From Empedobacter sp036647415 (GTDB lineage: Bacteria > Bacteroidota > Bacteroidia > Flavobacteriales > Weeksellaceae), in assembly GCF_036647415.1 (NCBI RefSeq), contig NZ_JAVXKG010000048.1, positions 1-17,495 on the forward strand: DNA of 17,495 bases, given 5' to 3'. Every line of letters begins with the position of its first letter. Position 1 is the first letter of the stretch. A program made the position numbers and the translations under genes. Shown one piece after another: positions 1-5,987 of this stretch. Below the pieces are notes generated by a model, which did not search any database, was not told the DNA's origin, and saw only the letters and a list, made by a program, of their open reading frames with translations.

Positions 1-127
1 CTGATTTATTGTATTGTGCGTGATTCCATCCCCAATAAACATAAAATTTACCTTTATTATTTTTTCCTTGTCCGAAAACTGTTACAAATACAGCTAACAA
101 AAACATTACACTTATATACTTTTTCAA
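1..127 (-). CDS. Secreted protein, N-terminal fragment (cut by window edge)
   Basis: This is the beginning of a minus-strand gene whose rest lies outside the window. The 42 readable codons give a typical signal peptide (MKKYISVMFLLAVFVTVFG then Q), followed by a mature start containing KGKFYVYWGWNHAQYNKS. An aromatic-rich Trp-Gly-Trp-Asn stretch like this directly after a signal peptide resembles the N-terminus of a Bacteroidetes outer-membrane protein family with a WNRxxYxxSDI-type motif; that link is from memory. The start used here is TTG at 127, because it supplies the Lys-Lys n-region of the signal peptide. The only in-frame ATG nearby (106) falls inside the hydrophobic core and would leave no charged n-region. 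Product identity cannot be settled from a fragment. Confidence 0.6.
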   Translation of the reverse strand, partial: MKKYISVMFLLAVFVTVFGQGKNNKGKFYVYWGWNHAQYNKS

Positions 128-142
128 AATTTAAACTTTTTG

Positions 143-150
143 CAAATTTA
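143..150 (-). promoter_or_regulatory. Putative -7 promoter box (TAAATTTG) for the 1-127 gene
   Basis: Read on the minus strand this is TAAATTTG, a perfect match to the Bacteroidetes primary-sigma -7 consensus TAnnTTTG. It lies 15 nt upstream of the TTG start. A TTTG that could serve as the -33 element occurs 16 nt further upstream (170-167), slightly closer than usual. The inferred 5' leader would be under 15 nt. Confidence 0.4.
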
Positions 151-344
151 TTGTTAATAAAATGGACAAAAAATGATTTATGATAATATTAACGCTTAAC
201 TATGATACTTAAAATCAATAAATATTATTAGGCTTTATAAAATAAAATGATGTATAAAACACGTTATTGTACCTTTGTATCTAATTATGTATTTTGATAA
301 TTTTAGTAATAAAACCGTTAATTCGAGTAGAATTCTGTAAGAAT

Positions 345-416
345 TTGTATCGAAAAAAAAGGTTTTAGGAGATAAAATTCTATTCTCGATACAATTTTTA
401 TTCATTCTTGTATTGA
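345..416. repeat. Two mutually exclusive inverted repeats sharing one arm
   Basis: TTGTATCGA (345-353) is a perfect reverse complement of TCGATACAA (386-394). The same TCGATACAA can also pair with TTGTATTGA (408-416), with one G-T wobble and a 13-nt loop. The centre arm can therefore pair left or right, but not both. The right-hand hairpin is part of the dispersed repeat; the left arm is absent from the second copy at 4285. Confidence 0.55.
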
Positions 417-461
417 GTTTATCGAAGTGTCATTTATAAAAATCACTCGAACTGACGAATT
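380..461. repeat. Dispersed intergenic repeat, copy 1
   Basis: About 82 bp that recur at 4285-4367. Both copies begin CTATTCTCGATACAATTTTT and end with a GACGAATT block. Differences are few substitutions plus one 1-bp length difference near the middle. The unit holds an imperfect hairpin (TCGATACAA/TTGTATTGA). It lies between genes and encodes nothing visible. Similar TATCGAGAA...GTCAGTTCGAGTG intergenic sequences are, from memory, common in flavobacterial genomes. Confidence 0.8.
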
Positions 462-624
462 TTAATTCAAAATGCACAACAGGTACCTTTGGATTAGATT
501 TTATCATTAAAAAACCATTTTTACATATTTCATATTTTTTTAATATTTCATTAACGTAATAAAATAAAATGATAAATATTTATTAAAAATTATTTTTTCT
601 GTTTTCTATTTAAAATTAAACTTA

Positions 625-632
625 TATTTTTG
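625..632 (+). promoter_or_regulatory. Putative -7 promoter box (TATTTTTG), possibly for a leaderless transcript
   Basis: TATTTTTG matches TAnnTTTG exactly and ends only 6 nt before the ATG at 639. If this box is used, transcription would begin within a few nucleotides of the start codon. No clear TTG -33 element is seen; the best candidate is a weak TCTG ending at 601. The same box at nearly the same distance precedes the Nfu gene at 8665. Confidence 0.4.
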
Positions 633-638
633 TCGGAA

Positions 639-1001
639 ATGAATAACTACCTAGTAAAACATATTGTCGGAATATTTTTCTCGATGCTTTTGATGTTCTC
701 TACGAACCTTCAGGGGCTTGCTGGGTATATTGATTATACTATAAAATTAGAAGAAAAAGCAAAACATGATTCGGATAAAAACGAATCAAAAGCTTTATTC
801 TCTCAAACTTCTACAGAAGAAGAAAACAATCAAAAAAATAATTCTTCAAAAGAAATTACAGAAAAAATTCAATATTTTCATCAAATCAATTTATTTACTT
901 TTTTTGATGCAAAACAAAAATCTTTTTCTAGTTATTACCATTCGAATAACTATACCTCAACAAATAATGGGGTAACTACACCACCTCCCGAATTTATTTA
1001 A
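639..1001 (+). CDS. Small membrane-anchored hypothetical protein with PPPE C-terminus
   Basis: A 120-residue protein that I cannot assign to a named family. It has one hydrophobic segment near the N-terminus (about residues 8-27, IVGIFFSMLLMFSTNLQG), which would be a signal anchor or uncleaved signal. A long polar, Lys/Glu/Asn/Ser-rich stretch (about 35-78) follows, probably disordered and probably periplasmic. The tail is aromatic, with tyrosines and histidine (SSYYHSNN), and ends in TPPPEFI. The ATG at 639 is chosen over an in-frame TTG at 630, because that TTG is itself the end of a TATTTTTG promoter box. The gene lies 98 bp upstream of the SulP gene in the same direction, so a link to anion transport is possible but is only inferred. 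I recall short Bacteroidetes proteins with PPP(D/E) tails next to transporters, without a described function. Confidence 0.6.
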   Translation: MNNYLVKHIVGIFFSMLLMFSTNLQGLAGYIDYTIKLEEKAKHDSDKNESKALFSQTSTEEENNQKNNSSKEITEKIQYFHQINLFTFFDAKQKSFSSYYHSNNYTSTNNGVTTPPPEFI

Positions 1002-1026
1002 TATCAATTTATCATTTGTTAAACTC

Positions 1027-1051
1027 ATCCTTCCTATTTTGGAATAAGGAT
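1027..1051. terminator. Weak hairpin between the small protein gene and SulP
   Basis: ATCCTTCC ... GG, a 3-nt bulge, then AAGGAT can form an 8-bp stem with a TATTTT loop. It is followed by T-rich but interrupted sequence (TGTTTAGCTATTATTTTT). It could attenuate transcription into the SulP gene or be a chance structure. Confidence 0.25.
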
Positions 1052-1099
1052 TGTTTAGCTATTATTTTTCAATATTAAATAAATTATTTAAAATTCTTT

Positions 1100-2644
1100 A
1101 TGAATCTTTTTCAAAATTGGAAAAAGGACATACCTGCGAGTATTGTTGTCTTTTTCGTTGCATTACCTTTATGTTTAGGTGTTGCCTTAGCTAGTGGTGC
1201 GCCGGTATTTTCTGGTATTATTGCCGGTATCGTTGGTGGTATTGTAGTTGGTTTAATTTCTAAATCGCCAATTGGTGTTTCAGGACCAGCAGCAGGCTTA
1301 GTTGTTATTGTATTGAATGCAATAACAGATTTAGGCGCTTATGAATTATTCTTAGTAGCTGTAGTAATTGCAGGTATTTTTCAGATATTATTAGGTATTC
1401 TGAAAGCCGGAGTTATCGGATATTATTTTCCCTCATCGGTTATCAAAGGTATGTTGTGTGCCATTGGTATCTCTATATTTTTAAAACAAATTCCTTTAGC
1501 TTTAGGCTACACAGAAAAATTTAGTTTAGGTGATTTTAGTTTAGATTTTATCACTCCTGGAGCAATTATTATAACAGCTGTTTCATTATTAATCTTAATT
1601 GTTTGGGATAATATTTTAGCCAAAAAATCTAACTTTTTCAAATTATTACCAGGTTCATTAGTAGCCGTTTTAGTTGGTATTGTCTATCAATTAACAATTG
1701 GAGGTTCTAACCATGATGTTTTTGCTATTGACGAAAACTTATTAGTAAAAGTTCCTGTACCAGAAAGCGTTACAGATTTTATAGGACAATTTACTTTTCC
1801 TGATTTTGCAAACGGATTAACAAATCCAATGGTTTGGCAAGTTGCCTTTACTATTGCAATTGTAGCGTCTTTAGAATCTTTATTATCAGTAGAAGCGACA
1901 GATAAATTAGACCCATTAAAACGTCAAACACCAACAAATCGCGAATTAATAGCACAAGGTGTTGGTAACTCTTTATCTGGTTTTATAGGTGGTTTACCTG
2001 TAACACAAGTTATTGTGCGTTCGTCTGCAAATGCAATGAGCGGTGGAGTTTCTAAACTTTCTACAATTACACACGGTGCATTATTATTGGTAAGTGTTAT
2101 CTCTATTCCGATGTTTCTTAACTTAATTCCGAATGCAGTTTTAGCAGCAGTTTTATTAGTTATTGGATACAAATTAGGGAATCCAAAACAATTTTTGGAC
2201 ATGAAAAAACTAGGAAAAGATCAATTAGTTCCTTTTGTAGTTACTGTTGTTGCAATTTTAACTACTGATTTATTAAAAGGTATCATTATCGGTTTGGTAG
2301 TTGGTGTAGTGGTTTCGTTAATCAAATCGTACAACAACTCGCACGTAATGTTGGTAAAAGAAGGAAATGTATTTCACATGAACTTCGCCGAAGAGGTAAC
2401 TTTTGTTAACCGAGGTGCAATTGTAAAAGAATTAGATGGTTTGAAACCTGGTTCTAATCTTGAACTAGATGTTCGTAAAACAAGAATTTTGGATTATGAT
2501 ATTATTGAATATTTAGATGAATTTAAAGTTAAAGCAAAAAATAACAACATCAATATTCGACTGATTTCCGAACGTGGAACAGTCGATAATCCACCATCTT
2601 TCCGAGAATTCTTTGGCTATGTATTAGTAGCTGGAGCGCATTAA
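1100..2644 (+). CDS. SulP-family inorganic anion (probably bicarbonate) transporter
   Basis: A 514-residue inner-membrane protein of the SulP/SLC26 family. The N-terminal three quarters (about residues 10-410) carry the hydrophobic transport domain, beginning IPASIVVFFVALPLCLGVAL. It includes the family signature SGPAAG at 61-66 and the conserved block around 257-315, with SLESLLSVEATDKLD and GGLPVTQVIVRSSAN. A cytoplasmic STAS domain follows (about 412-500). SulP proteins move sulfate, bicarbonate or other anions. The gene directly downstream, 51 bp away, encodes a beta-carbonic anhydrase, and SulP-carbonic anhydrase pairing (or fusion) is a recognised arrangement for bicarbonate handling, so bicarbonate is the likely substrate here. 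Substrate remains an inference, since sequence alone does not separate sulfate from bicarbonate carriers. The STAS region is complete in length. No Shine-Dalgarno sequence is visible before the ATG. Confidence 0.92.
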   Translation: MNLFQNWKKDIPASIVVFFVALPLCLGVALASGAPVFSGIIAGIVGGIVVGLISKSPIGVSGPAAGLVVIVLNAITDLGAYELFLVAVVIAGIFQILLGILKAGVIGYYFPSSVIKGMLCAIGISIFLKQIPLALGYTEKFSLGDFSLDFITPGAIIITAVSLLILIVWDNILAKKSNFFKLLPGSLVAVLVGIVYQLTIGGSNHDVFAIDENLLVKVPVPESVTDFIGQFTFPDFANGLTNPMVWQVAFTIAIVASLESLLSVEATDKLDPLKRQTPTNRELIAQGVGNSLSGFIGGLPVTQVIVRSSANAMSGGVSKLSTITHGALLLVSVISIPMFLNLIPNAVLAAVLLVIGYKLGNPKQFLDMKKLGKDQLVPFVVTVVAILTTDLLKGIIIGLVVGVVVSLIKSYNNSHVMLVKEGNVFHMNFAEEVTFVNRGAIVKELDGLKPGSNLELDVRKTRILDYDIIEYLDEFKVKAKNNNINIRLISERGTVDNPPSFREFFGYVLVAGAH

Positions 2645-2695
2645 TCAGAAAAAACATTTTTTAAAATTAAAACACACACAATTAAATTAAATATA

Positions 2696-3331
2696 ATGAA
2701 AACACATACATCAGAAACTCAATCAACTATAACTCCAGAGAAAGCATTAGAATTTTTAAAGGAAGGAAATTCAAGATTTGTACAAAACCTAAAAGCGAAT
2801 AGAGATTTGCTTTCGCAAGTAAATGATACAAGAGAAGGACAATGGCCGTTTGCAGTTGTTTTAAGTTGTATTGATAGCCGTACTTCTGCCGAGCTTATTT
2901 TTGACCAAGGTTTAGGCGATATTTTTAGTGTACGAATTGCGGGTAACTTCGTTAATCAAGATATTTTAGGATCGATGGAATTCGGAACAAATGTAGCTGG
3001 TTCTAAACTAATTGTTGTCTTAGGACACACAAAATGTGGTGCATTAAAAGGTGGATTAGATGCTGCTGCAATTCACACAACGGGAATGAATAATTTATGT
3101 CATTTGGTTGATCATTTCAATCCAATTATCGAAGAAATTATCCAAGACGGCGAAGAACGTTCTTCTAAAAATGCAGATTTATTAGAAAGATTGAATCACC
3201 AAAATGTAAAACAAACTATAGAAGATATTCGTAATCAAAGTACGACATTAAACACCTTAGAAAAAGAAGGTAAAATAAAAATAGTTGGTGCAAACTACGA
3301 TGTCGAAACAGGCGTTGTAACTTGGATATAA
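2696..3331 (+). CDS. Beta-class carbonic anhydrase
   Basis: A 211-residue cytoplasmic zinc enzyme interconverting CO2 and bicarbonate. All beta-class active-site residues are visible: Cys58-Ile-Asp60-Ser-Arg62 (the CxDxR motif), then His111-Thr-Lys-Cys114 in VVLGHTKCGALKG. Cys58, His111 and Cys114 are the expected zinc ligands, and Asp60/Arg62 form the expected gating dyad. Length is normal for the class. The protein starts without a signal peptide, so it works in the cytoplasm. It is 51 bp downstream of the SulP transporter with no terminator between them, so the two are probably co-transcribed. Together they would take up bicarbonate and supply CO2/bicarbonate to carboxylases. A strong bidirectional terminator follows. 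Confidence 0.95.
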   Translation: MKTHTSETQSTITPEKALEFLKEGNSRFVQNLKANRDLLSQVNDTREGQWPFAVVLSCIDSRTSAELIFDQGLGDIFSVRIAGNFVNQDILGSMEFGTNVAGSKLIVVLGHTKCGALKGGLDAAAIHTTGMNNLCHLVDHFNPIIEEIIQDGEERSSKNADLLERLNHQNVKQTIEDIRNQSTTLNTLEKEGKIKIVGANYDVETGVVTWI

Positions 3332-3374
3332 AACATAAACTTTTTTAGATAAAGATTTTTAGTAATGTAAAAAG

Positions 3375-3397
3375 CCACTCTAGTTAGAGTGGTTTTT
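3375..3397. terminator. Bidirectional rho-independent terminator
   Basis: CCACTCT, loop AGTT, AGAGTGG form a perfect 7-bp stem, with a T-run to the right (3393-3397) and an A-run to the left. It can end transcription of the beta-carbonic anhydrase gene on the plus strand and of the convergent metalloprotease-like gene on the minus strand. Confidence 0.85.
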
Positions 3398-3405
3398 GTT
3401 GTTTA

Positions 3406-4170
3406 TTATAATGGTTTAAATGGTATCACTCCTTTTTTAATCAGCTCCGATTTTATTTTATCTGCATAATTATTCGCGAACTTTTCTTTTTCCTCTTTCG
3501 GAAGATTTACATGAATATCATTTCGTTTCTCCCATTCATCAATTTTTTCATCCTCATGACCTAGTTTTTCTACTTGTTCTAAATAATGCACATAATGTCC
3601 AAACTCATGTAATAATGTTCTATATAACTGAGTATTTCTTGCAAATTCAGATTCTATTTTAGATGTAAAATATTTATTATTTTCTTCAAATATATGTCCA
3701 TCATTTTTAAGTCTTTCAAATTCTTTTCGTTCGTCAACTGATAGTTTTTTACTCCAAATCAATCGTGAATCTTTATCAATAGATTCTAAAATAATAGCAG
3801 GAAAATCTTCTTTCTCGAATTCATATAAATAAATTAATCTCCCCCAGACACTCGAAATAATTTGCTCCTTTCGCTTTGGTTGTCTCAAAACTATAAATTT
3901 TAAATCTCCATAATCCTCAACAGGTATATTTGAAATAACTTTCACAATATCATTTATTGAACAAGTATGAACAGAGTTCTCTCGTGTTTTTTCCACAACA
4001 AATACAAACTCATGATTATTGATAATTCGAATCTCCTTTTTATAATCAGTAAGTTTTTCAAAAAAAGATTGATAATTACCATAAGGTGTAGAAATAGTTA
4101 ATTTATTATTCTGCCCCAAACCTTGTTTAGTAGTCCCTATATTTCTATTTCTTCTTGAAGGATTTAACAT
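3406..4170 (-). CDS. Orphan zinc-metalloprotease-like protein (HEFGH)
   Basis: A 254-residue soluble protein with no signal peptide or membrane segment. The recognisable part is a zincin signature: LLHEFGHYVHYLEQV at about 186-200, where His188 and His192 would bind zinc and Glu189 would be the catalytic base. A helix with Glu and Phe-Ala (EKEKFANNYADKI, about 227-239) follows roughly 35 residues later; by analogy with ImmA- and SprT-like minimal zincins, an acidic residue there (perhaps Glu229) could be the third ligand. The first 180 residues match nothing I know. They include a basic N-terminus (NPSRRNRN) and may be a recognition or inhibitory domain. The gene stands alone: terminator on one side, repeat elements on the other. 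That setting and its very Lys/Glu/Ile-rich composition would fit an accessory gene. Protease activity is inferred from the motif only. Confidence 0.7.
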   Translation of the reverse strand: MLNPSRRNRNIGTTKQGLGQNNKLTISTPYGNYQSFFEKLTDYKKEIRIINNHEFVFVVEKTRENSVHTCSINDIVKVISNIPVEDYGDLKFIVLRQPKRKEQIISSVWGRLIYLYEFEKEDFPAIILESIDKDSRLIWSKKLSVDERKEFERLKNDGHIFEENNKYFTSKIESEFARNTQLYRTLLHEFGHYVHYLEQVEKLGHEDEKIDEWEKRNDIHVNLPKEEKEKFANNYADKIKSELIKKGVIPFKPL

Positions 4171-4284
4171 ATTAGTTTTTTAATTTAATAAATATACAAC
4201 TTCACTAATTTGAATACGTCTTTTACTAAGCTAACTTATTTCGAAACCTCATCGGGGTGGTAAAATCTCAATAACGTAAAAAAT

Positions 4285-4367
4285 CTATTCTCGATACAAT
4301 TTTTATTCATTCTTGTACTGAGTTTATTGAAGTATCATTACTAAAAAATCACACGAATTGACGAATT
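4285..4367. repeat. Dispersed intergenic repeat, copy 2
   Basis: About 83 bp matching 380-461 with a few substitutions and one extra base. The hairpin arms have diverged (TCGATACAA with TTGTACTGA), so the fold is weaker than in copy 1. It sits next to the palindromic element at 4371-4435, with only 3 bp between them. Confidence 0.8.
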
Positions 4368-4370
4368 ATT

Positions 4371-4435
4371 GTCCTGCTGAATTTATTTCAGCATCTCATC
4401 TAATTTATACGATTCTGAAACGAATTCAGAATGAC
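4371..4435. repeat. REP-like palindromic element with 21-bp imperfect arms
   Basis: The left arm (4371-4391, GTCCTGCTGAATTTATTTCAG) and right arm (4415-4435) are reverse complements at 17 of 21 positions, separated by 23 bp. As RNA it would form a long stem. Sequences of the form GTCATGCTGAA...TTTCAGCATCTC...CTGAAAC...TTCAG..TGAC are, from memory, frequent between genes in flavobacteria. Only this one copy is in the window, so the dispersed nature is inferred. Confidence 0.7.
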
Positions 4436-4479
4436 AGTATGTTATTAACAAATTTACACATTTGCTAATTAGCTAATTG

Positions 4480-4938
4480 TCAAATTACCACTTTCTTCGG
4501 TAACTCTTTCAAGAAATTGTAACGTTTTTGGACAAAATCCATCATACAATAAAAGTGATCAAGACCATTTGTTACCATCAAATAGTTGCTTCCTAAGACA
4601 ATATTATAACGCGCAATTTGGTCGAAAGTTGCTTGATTAATTGCAATATGCGGCGCCTTACATTCTACCATAATAAAAGGTTTTTCTTGCTGATAAACCA
4701 CAATATCGGCACGTTTTCGCATTCCGTTGATTGGGATTATAACTTCCAAGGCAATTGCAGAAGTTGAATAACCTAATTCATCTACCAAAAACTTCAGCAC
4801 ATGTTGTCGTACCCACTCTTCGGGCGTATAAATCATCCAATTTTTTCTAATCATGCAAAAGATATACAATTTATCTTGGGCTTGTTTCAATCTTATTTGG
4901 TAATTTTCGGGAAAATTTAATTGCACTAATTCAGTCAT
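4480..4938 (-). CDS. HsdR N-terminal-domain-like protein (PD-(D/E)xK fold), stand-alone
   Basis: A 152-residue protein corresponding to the N-terminal nuclease-type domain of type I restriction enzyme R subunits (HSDR_N_2 family), without the helicase part. The PD-(D/E)xK core is visible: Asp78 in RADIVVY, then Glu92-Cys-Lys94 in IMVECKAP, followed by a conserved Gln in FDQIARYN (Gln107). The conserved segment TPEEWVRQHVLKFL (38-51) is also present. No hsdM, hsdS or helicase gene is nearby, so this is not a restriction system. In Bacteroidetes this small gene commonly sits beside holA, as here. Its function is unknown; the catalytic-looking residues suggest DNA binding or cleavage, possibly linked to replication or repair. 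It diverges from holA with 3 bp between the two start codons. A GTG at codon 5 is an alternative start. Confidence 0.82.
   Translation of the reverse strand: MTELVQLNFPENYQIRLKQAQDKLYIFCMIRKNWMIYTPEEWVRQHVLKFLVDELGYSTSAIALEVIIPINGMRKRADIVVYQQEKPFIMVECKAPHIAINQATFDQIARYNIVLGSNYLMVTNGLDHFYCMMDFVQKRYNFLKELPKKVVI
4901..4908 (+). promoter_or_regulatory. Possible holA promoter inside the HsdR-N-like gene
   Basis: TAATTTTC matches seven of eight positions of TAnnTTTG, with a TTG at 4882-4884, 16 nt upstream, as a possible -33 element. It would start transcription about 28 nt before the holA ATG, inside the first codons of the divergent gene. Confidence 0.3.
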
Positions 4939-4941
4939 TGT

Positions 4942-5952
4942 ATGAGTCCTGTAGAATCTTTAATCAAAGATATAAAAAACAAAAACTATAAACCGATTTA
5001 CTTCTTGGCGGGCGACGAACCGTTTTTCATCGATCAGGTAACTGATTTGTTGGAAGAGAGTATTTTACCAGAAGAAGAAAAAGGTTTTAACCAAACAATA
5101 GTTTACGGACAAGATGTAGAAATTGGACAATTAATAGGAATGGCGCGTCAATATCCGATGGGTGCAGAAAAAGCTGTAGTCATTGTAAAAGAAGCGCAAC
5201 ATTTGAGTAGAACAATCGATCAGCTCGAAATGTATGTGAATCAAGTGCAAGAATCAACAGTTTTAATCATCAATTACAAAGGAAATTCACTTGATAAGCG
5301 CAAAAAAATCTACAAAGTTCTGAATGAAAAGGGTTATTATCATGAATTCAAAAAGATTTATGAAAGTGAAATTCCTGTTTGGATAGAGCAAAAAGTTGCG
5401 GCGAGTCAATTCAAAATTGAACCAAAAGCAAAATTTCTTTTGACTGATTATGTTGGTGCAGATTTATCACGATTGAACAATGAATTGGAGAAATTATTCA
5501 CAATTGTTGGTGCAGAAAAAATCATTACGCCTCATCATATCGAAGAAAACATCGGAATTAGTAAAGATTACAATGTTTTTGAGCTGAGAAACGCCATCGA
5601 AACAAAGAACATCGAAAAGGCTTTTAAAATCATCAAATATTTTGAGAAAAACCCGAAAGATAATCCGTACGTTGTCTCAATTACCACGATTTTCAATCTA
5701 TTTACCAATATTATTCAAGTTCACATAACGGCAGATAAATCAAAACAAAATTTGGCAAAAGTATTGGGAATTAATCCTTTCTTTGTACAAGGAATGGTAA
5801 CGGCCGCGAGTAATTATCCACTGAAAAAAGCAACGCGAATTATCTCTTTTATCCGAGAATATGATATGAAAGGAAAAGGTGTTGGTTCGACAGGAAATGT
5901 GACGTCAAGTCAATTATTAATCGAATTAATTTATAAGATTATCAATCTATAA
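4942..5952 (+). CDS. holA: DNA polymerase III subunit delta
   Basis: A 336-residue subunit of the clamp-loader complex. Delta opens the beta sliding clamp so it can be placed on primed DNA during replication. The sequence has the family's opening, YKPIYFLAGDEPFFIDQV at about 17-34, corresponding to the degenerate AAA+ fold entry. An AAA+-like region follows to about 200, then a C-terminal helical collar domain (about 210-336) containing KDYNVFELRNAI. Length is typical for the family (about 330-345). The start at 4942 gives the expected short N-terminus; it leaves only 3 bp to the oppositely directed start codon of the HsdR-N-like gene. Any promoter must therefore lie inside that neighbour. 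It is followed 62 bp later by trxB in the same direction. Confidence 0.9.
   Translation: MSPVESLIKDIKNKNYKPIYFLAGDEPFFIDQVTDLLEESILPEEEKGFNQTIVYGQDVEIGQLIGMARQYPMGAEKAVVIVKEAQHLSRTIDQLEMYVNQVQESTVLIINYKGNSLDKRKKIYKVLNEKGYYHEFKKIYESEIPVWIEQKVAASQFKIEPKAKFLLTDYVGADLSRLNNELEKLFTIVGAEKIITPHHIEENIGISKDYNVFELRNAIETKNIEKAFKIIKYFEKNPKDNPYVVSITTIFNLFTNIIQVHITADKSKQNLAKVLGINPFFVQGMVTAASNYPLKKATRIISFIREYDMKGKGVGSTGNVTSSQLLIELIYKIINL
4965..4972 (-). promoter_or_regulatory. Putative -7 box (TATCTTTG) for the HsdR-N-like gene, inside holA
   Basis: On the minus strand this reads TATCTTTG, a perfect TAnnTTTG match, 26 nt upstream of the start at 4938. It lies within about codons 8-11 of holA. No convincing -33 TTG is found at the usual spacing. 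Confidence 0.4.
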
Positions 5953-5987
5953 TAATTCGTAAACAAGACAAACTAAATAAGATTAAC

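Larger units (their letters stand above)
131..638. other. 508-bp gene-free AT-rich region
   Basis: No convincing coding sequence on either strand; stops are frequent in all frames. It contains a dispersed repeat copy (380-461), an inverted repeat that extends it to the left (345-353 pairing with 386-394), a promoter-like box for the minus-strand gene at its left edge and one for the plus-strand gene at its right edge. The 462-600 part is very AT-rich and I see no defined structure in it. Confidence 0.7.
4171..4479. other. 309-bp repeat-rich intergenic region
   Basis: No gene is visible. It contains copy 2 of the dispersed repeat (4285-4367), immediately followed by a 65-bp palindromic element (4371-4435). 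The last 40 bp hold the short palindrome GCTAATTAGC (4464-4473), just before the stop codon of the HsdR-N-like gene. I see no clear T-tract terminator for that gene. A near-match -7 box for the metalloprotease-like gene (TATATTTA, minus strand, about 4187-4194) lacks the final G. Confidence 0.65.

Noticed and set aside
270..277. Perfect TACCTTTG -7 box on the plus strand in the 131-638 gap, possible small RNA promoter
   Set aside because: No -33 element at the usual spacing and no gene or terminator for hundreds of bases downstream; one such match per kilobase or so is expected by chance in this AT-rich sequence.
630..638. Upstream TTG start extending the small PPPE protein by three residues
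   Set aside because: The TTG is the end of a TATTTTTG promoter-like box, and the ATG at 639 gives a normal signal-anchor N-terminus.
766..975. 69-residue frame inside the small hypothetical gene
   Set aside because: Lys/Ile-rich low-complexity product from a shifted frame of an A-rich gene; the 639 frame has the signal anchor and promoter box.
1924..2202. Antisense frame opposite the SulP gene
   Set aside because: Product is a reverse-strand shadow of a conserved SulP segment with no independent features.
4371..4435. CRISPR array or small insertion sequence at the palindromic element
   Set aside because: Only one palindrome, with no regularly spaced direct repeats and no transposase; better described as a REP-like element.
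4480..5952. Type I restriction system
   Set aside because: Only the HsdR N-terminal-type domain is present, with no helicase, methylase or specificity gene; the neighbour is holA.
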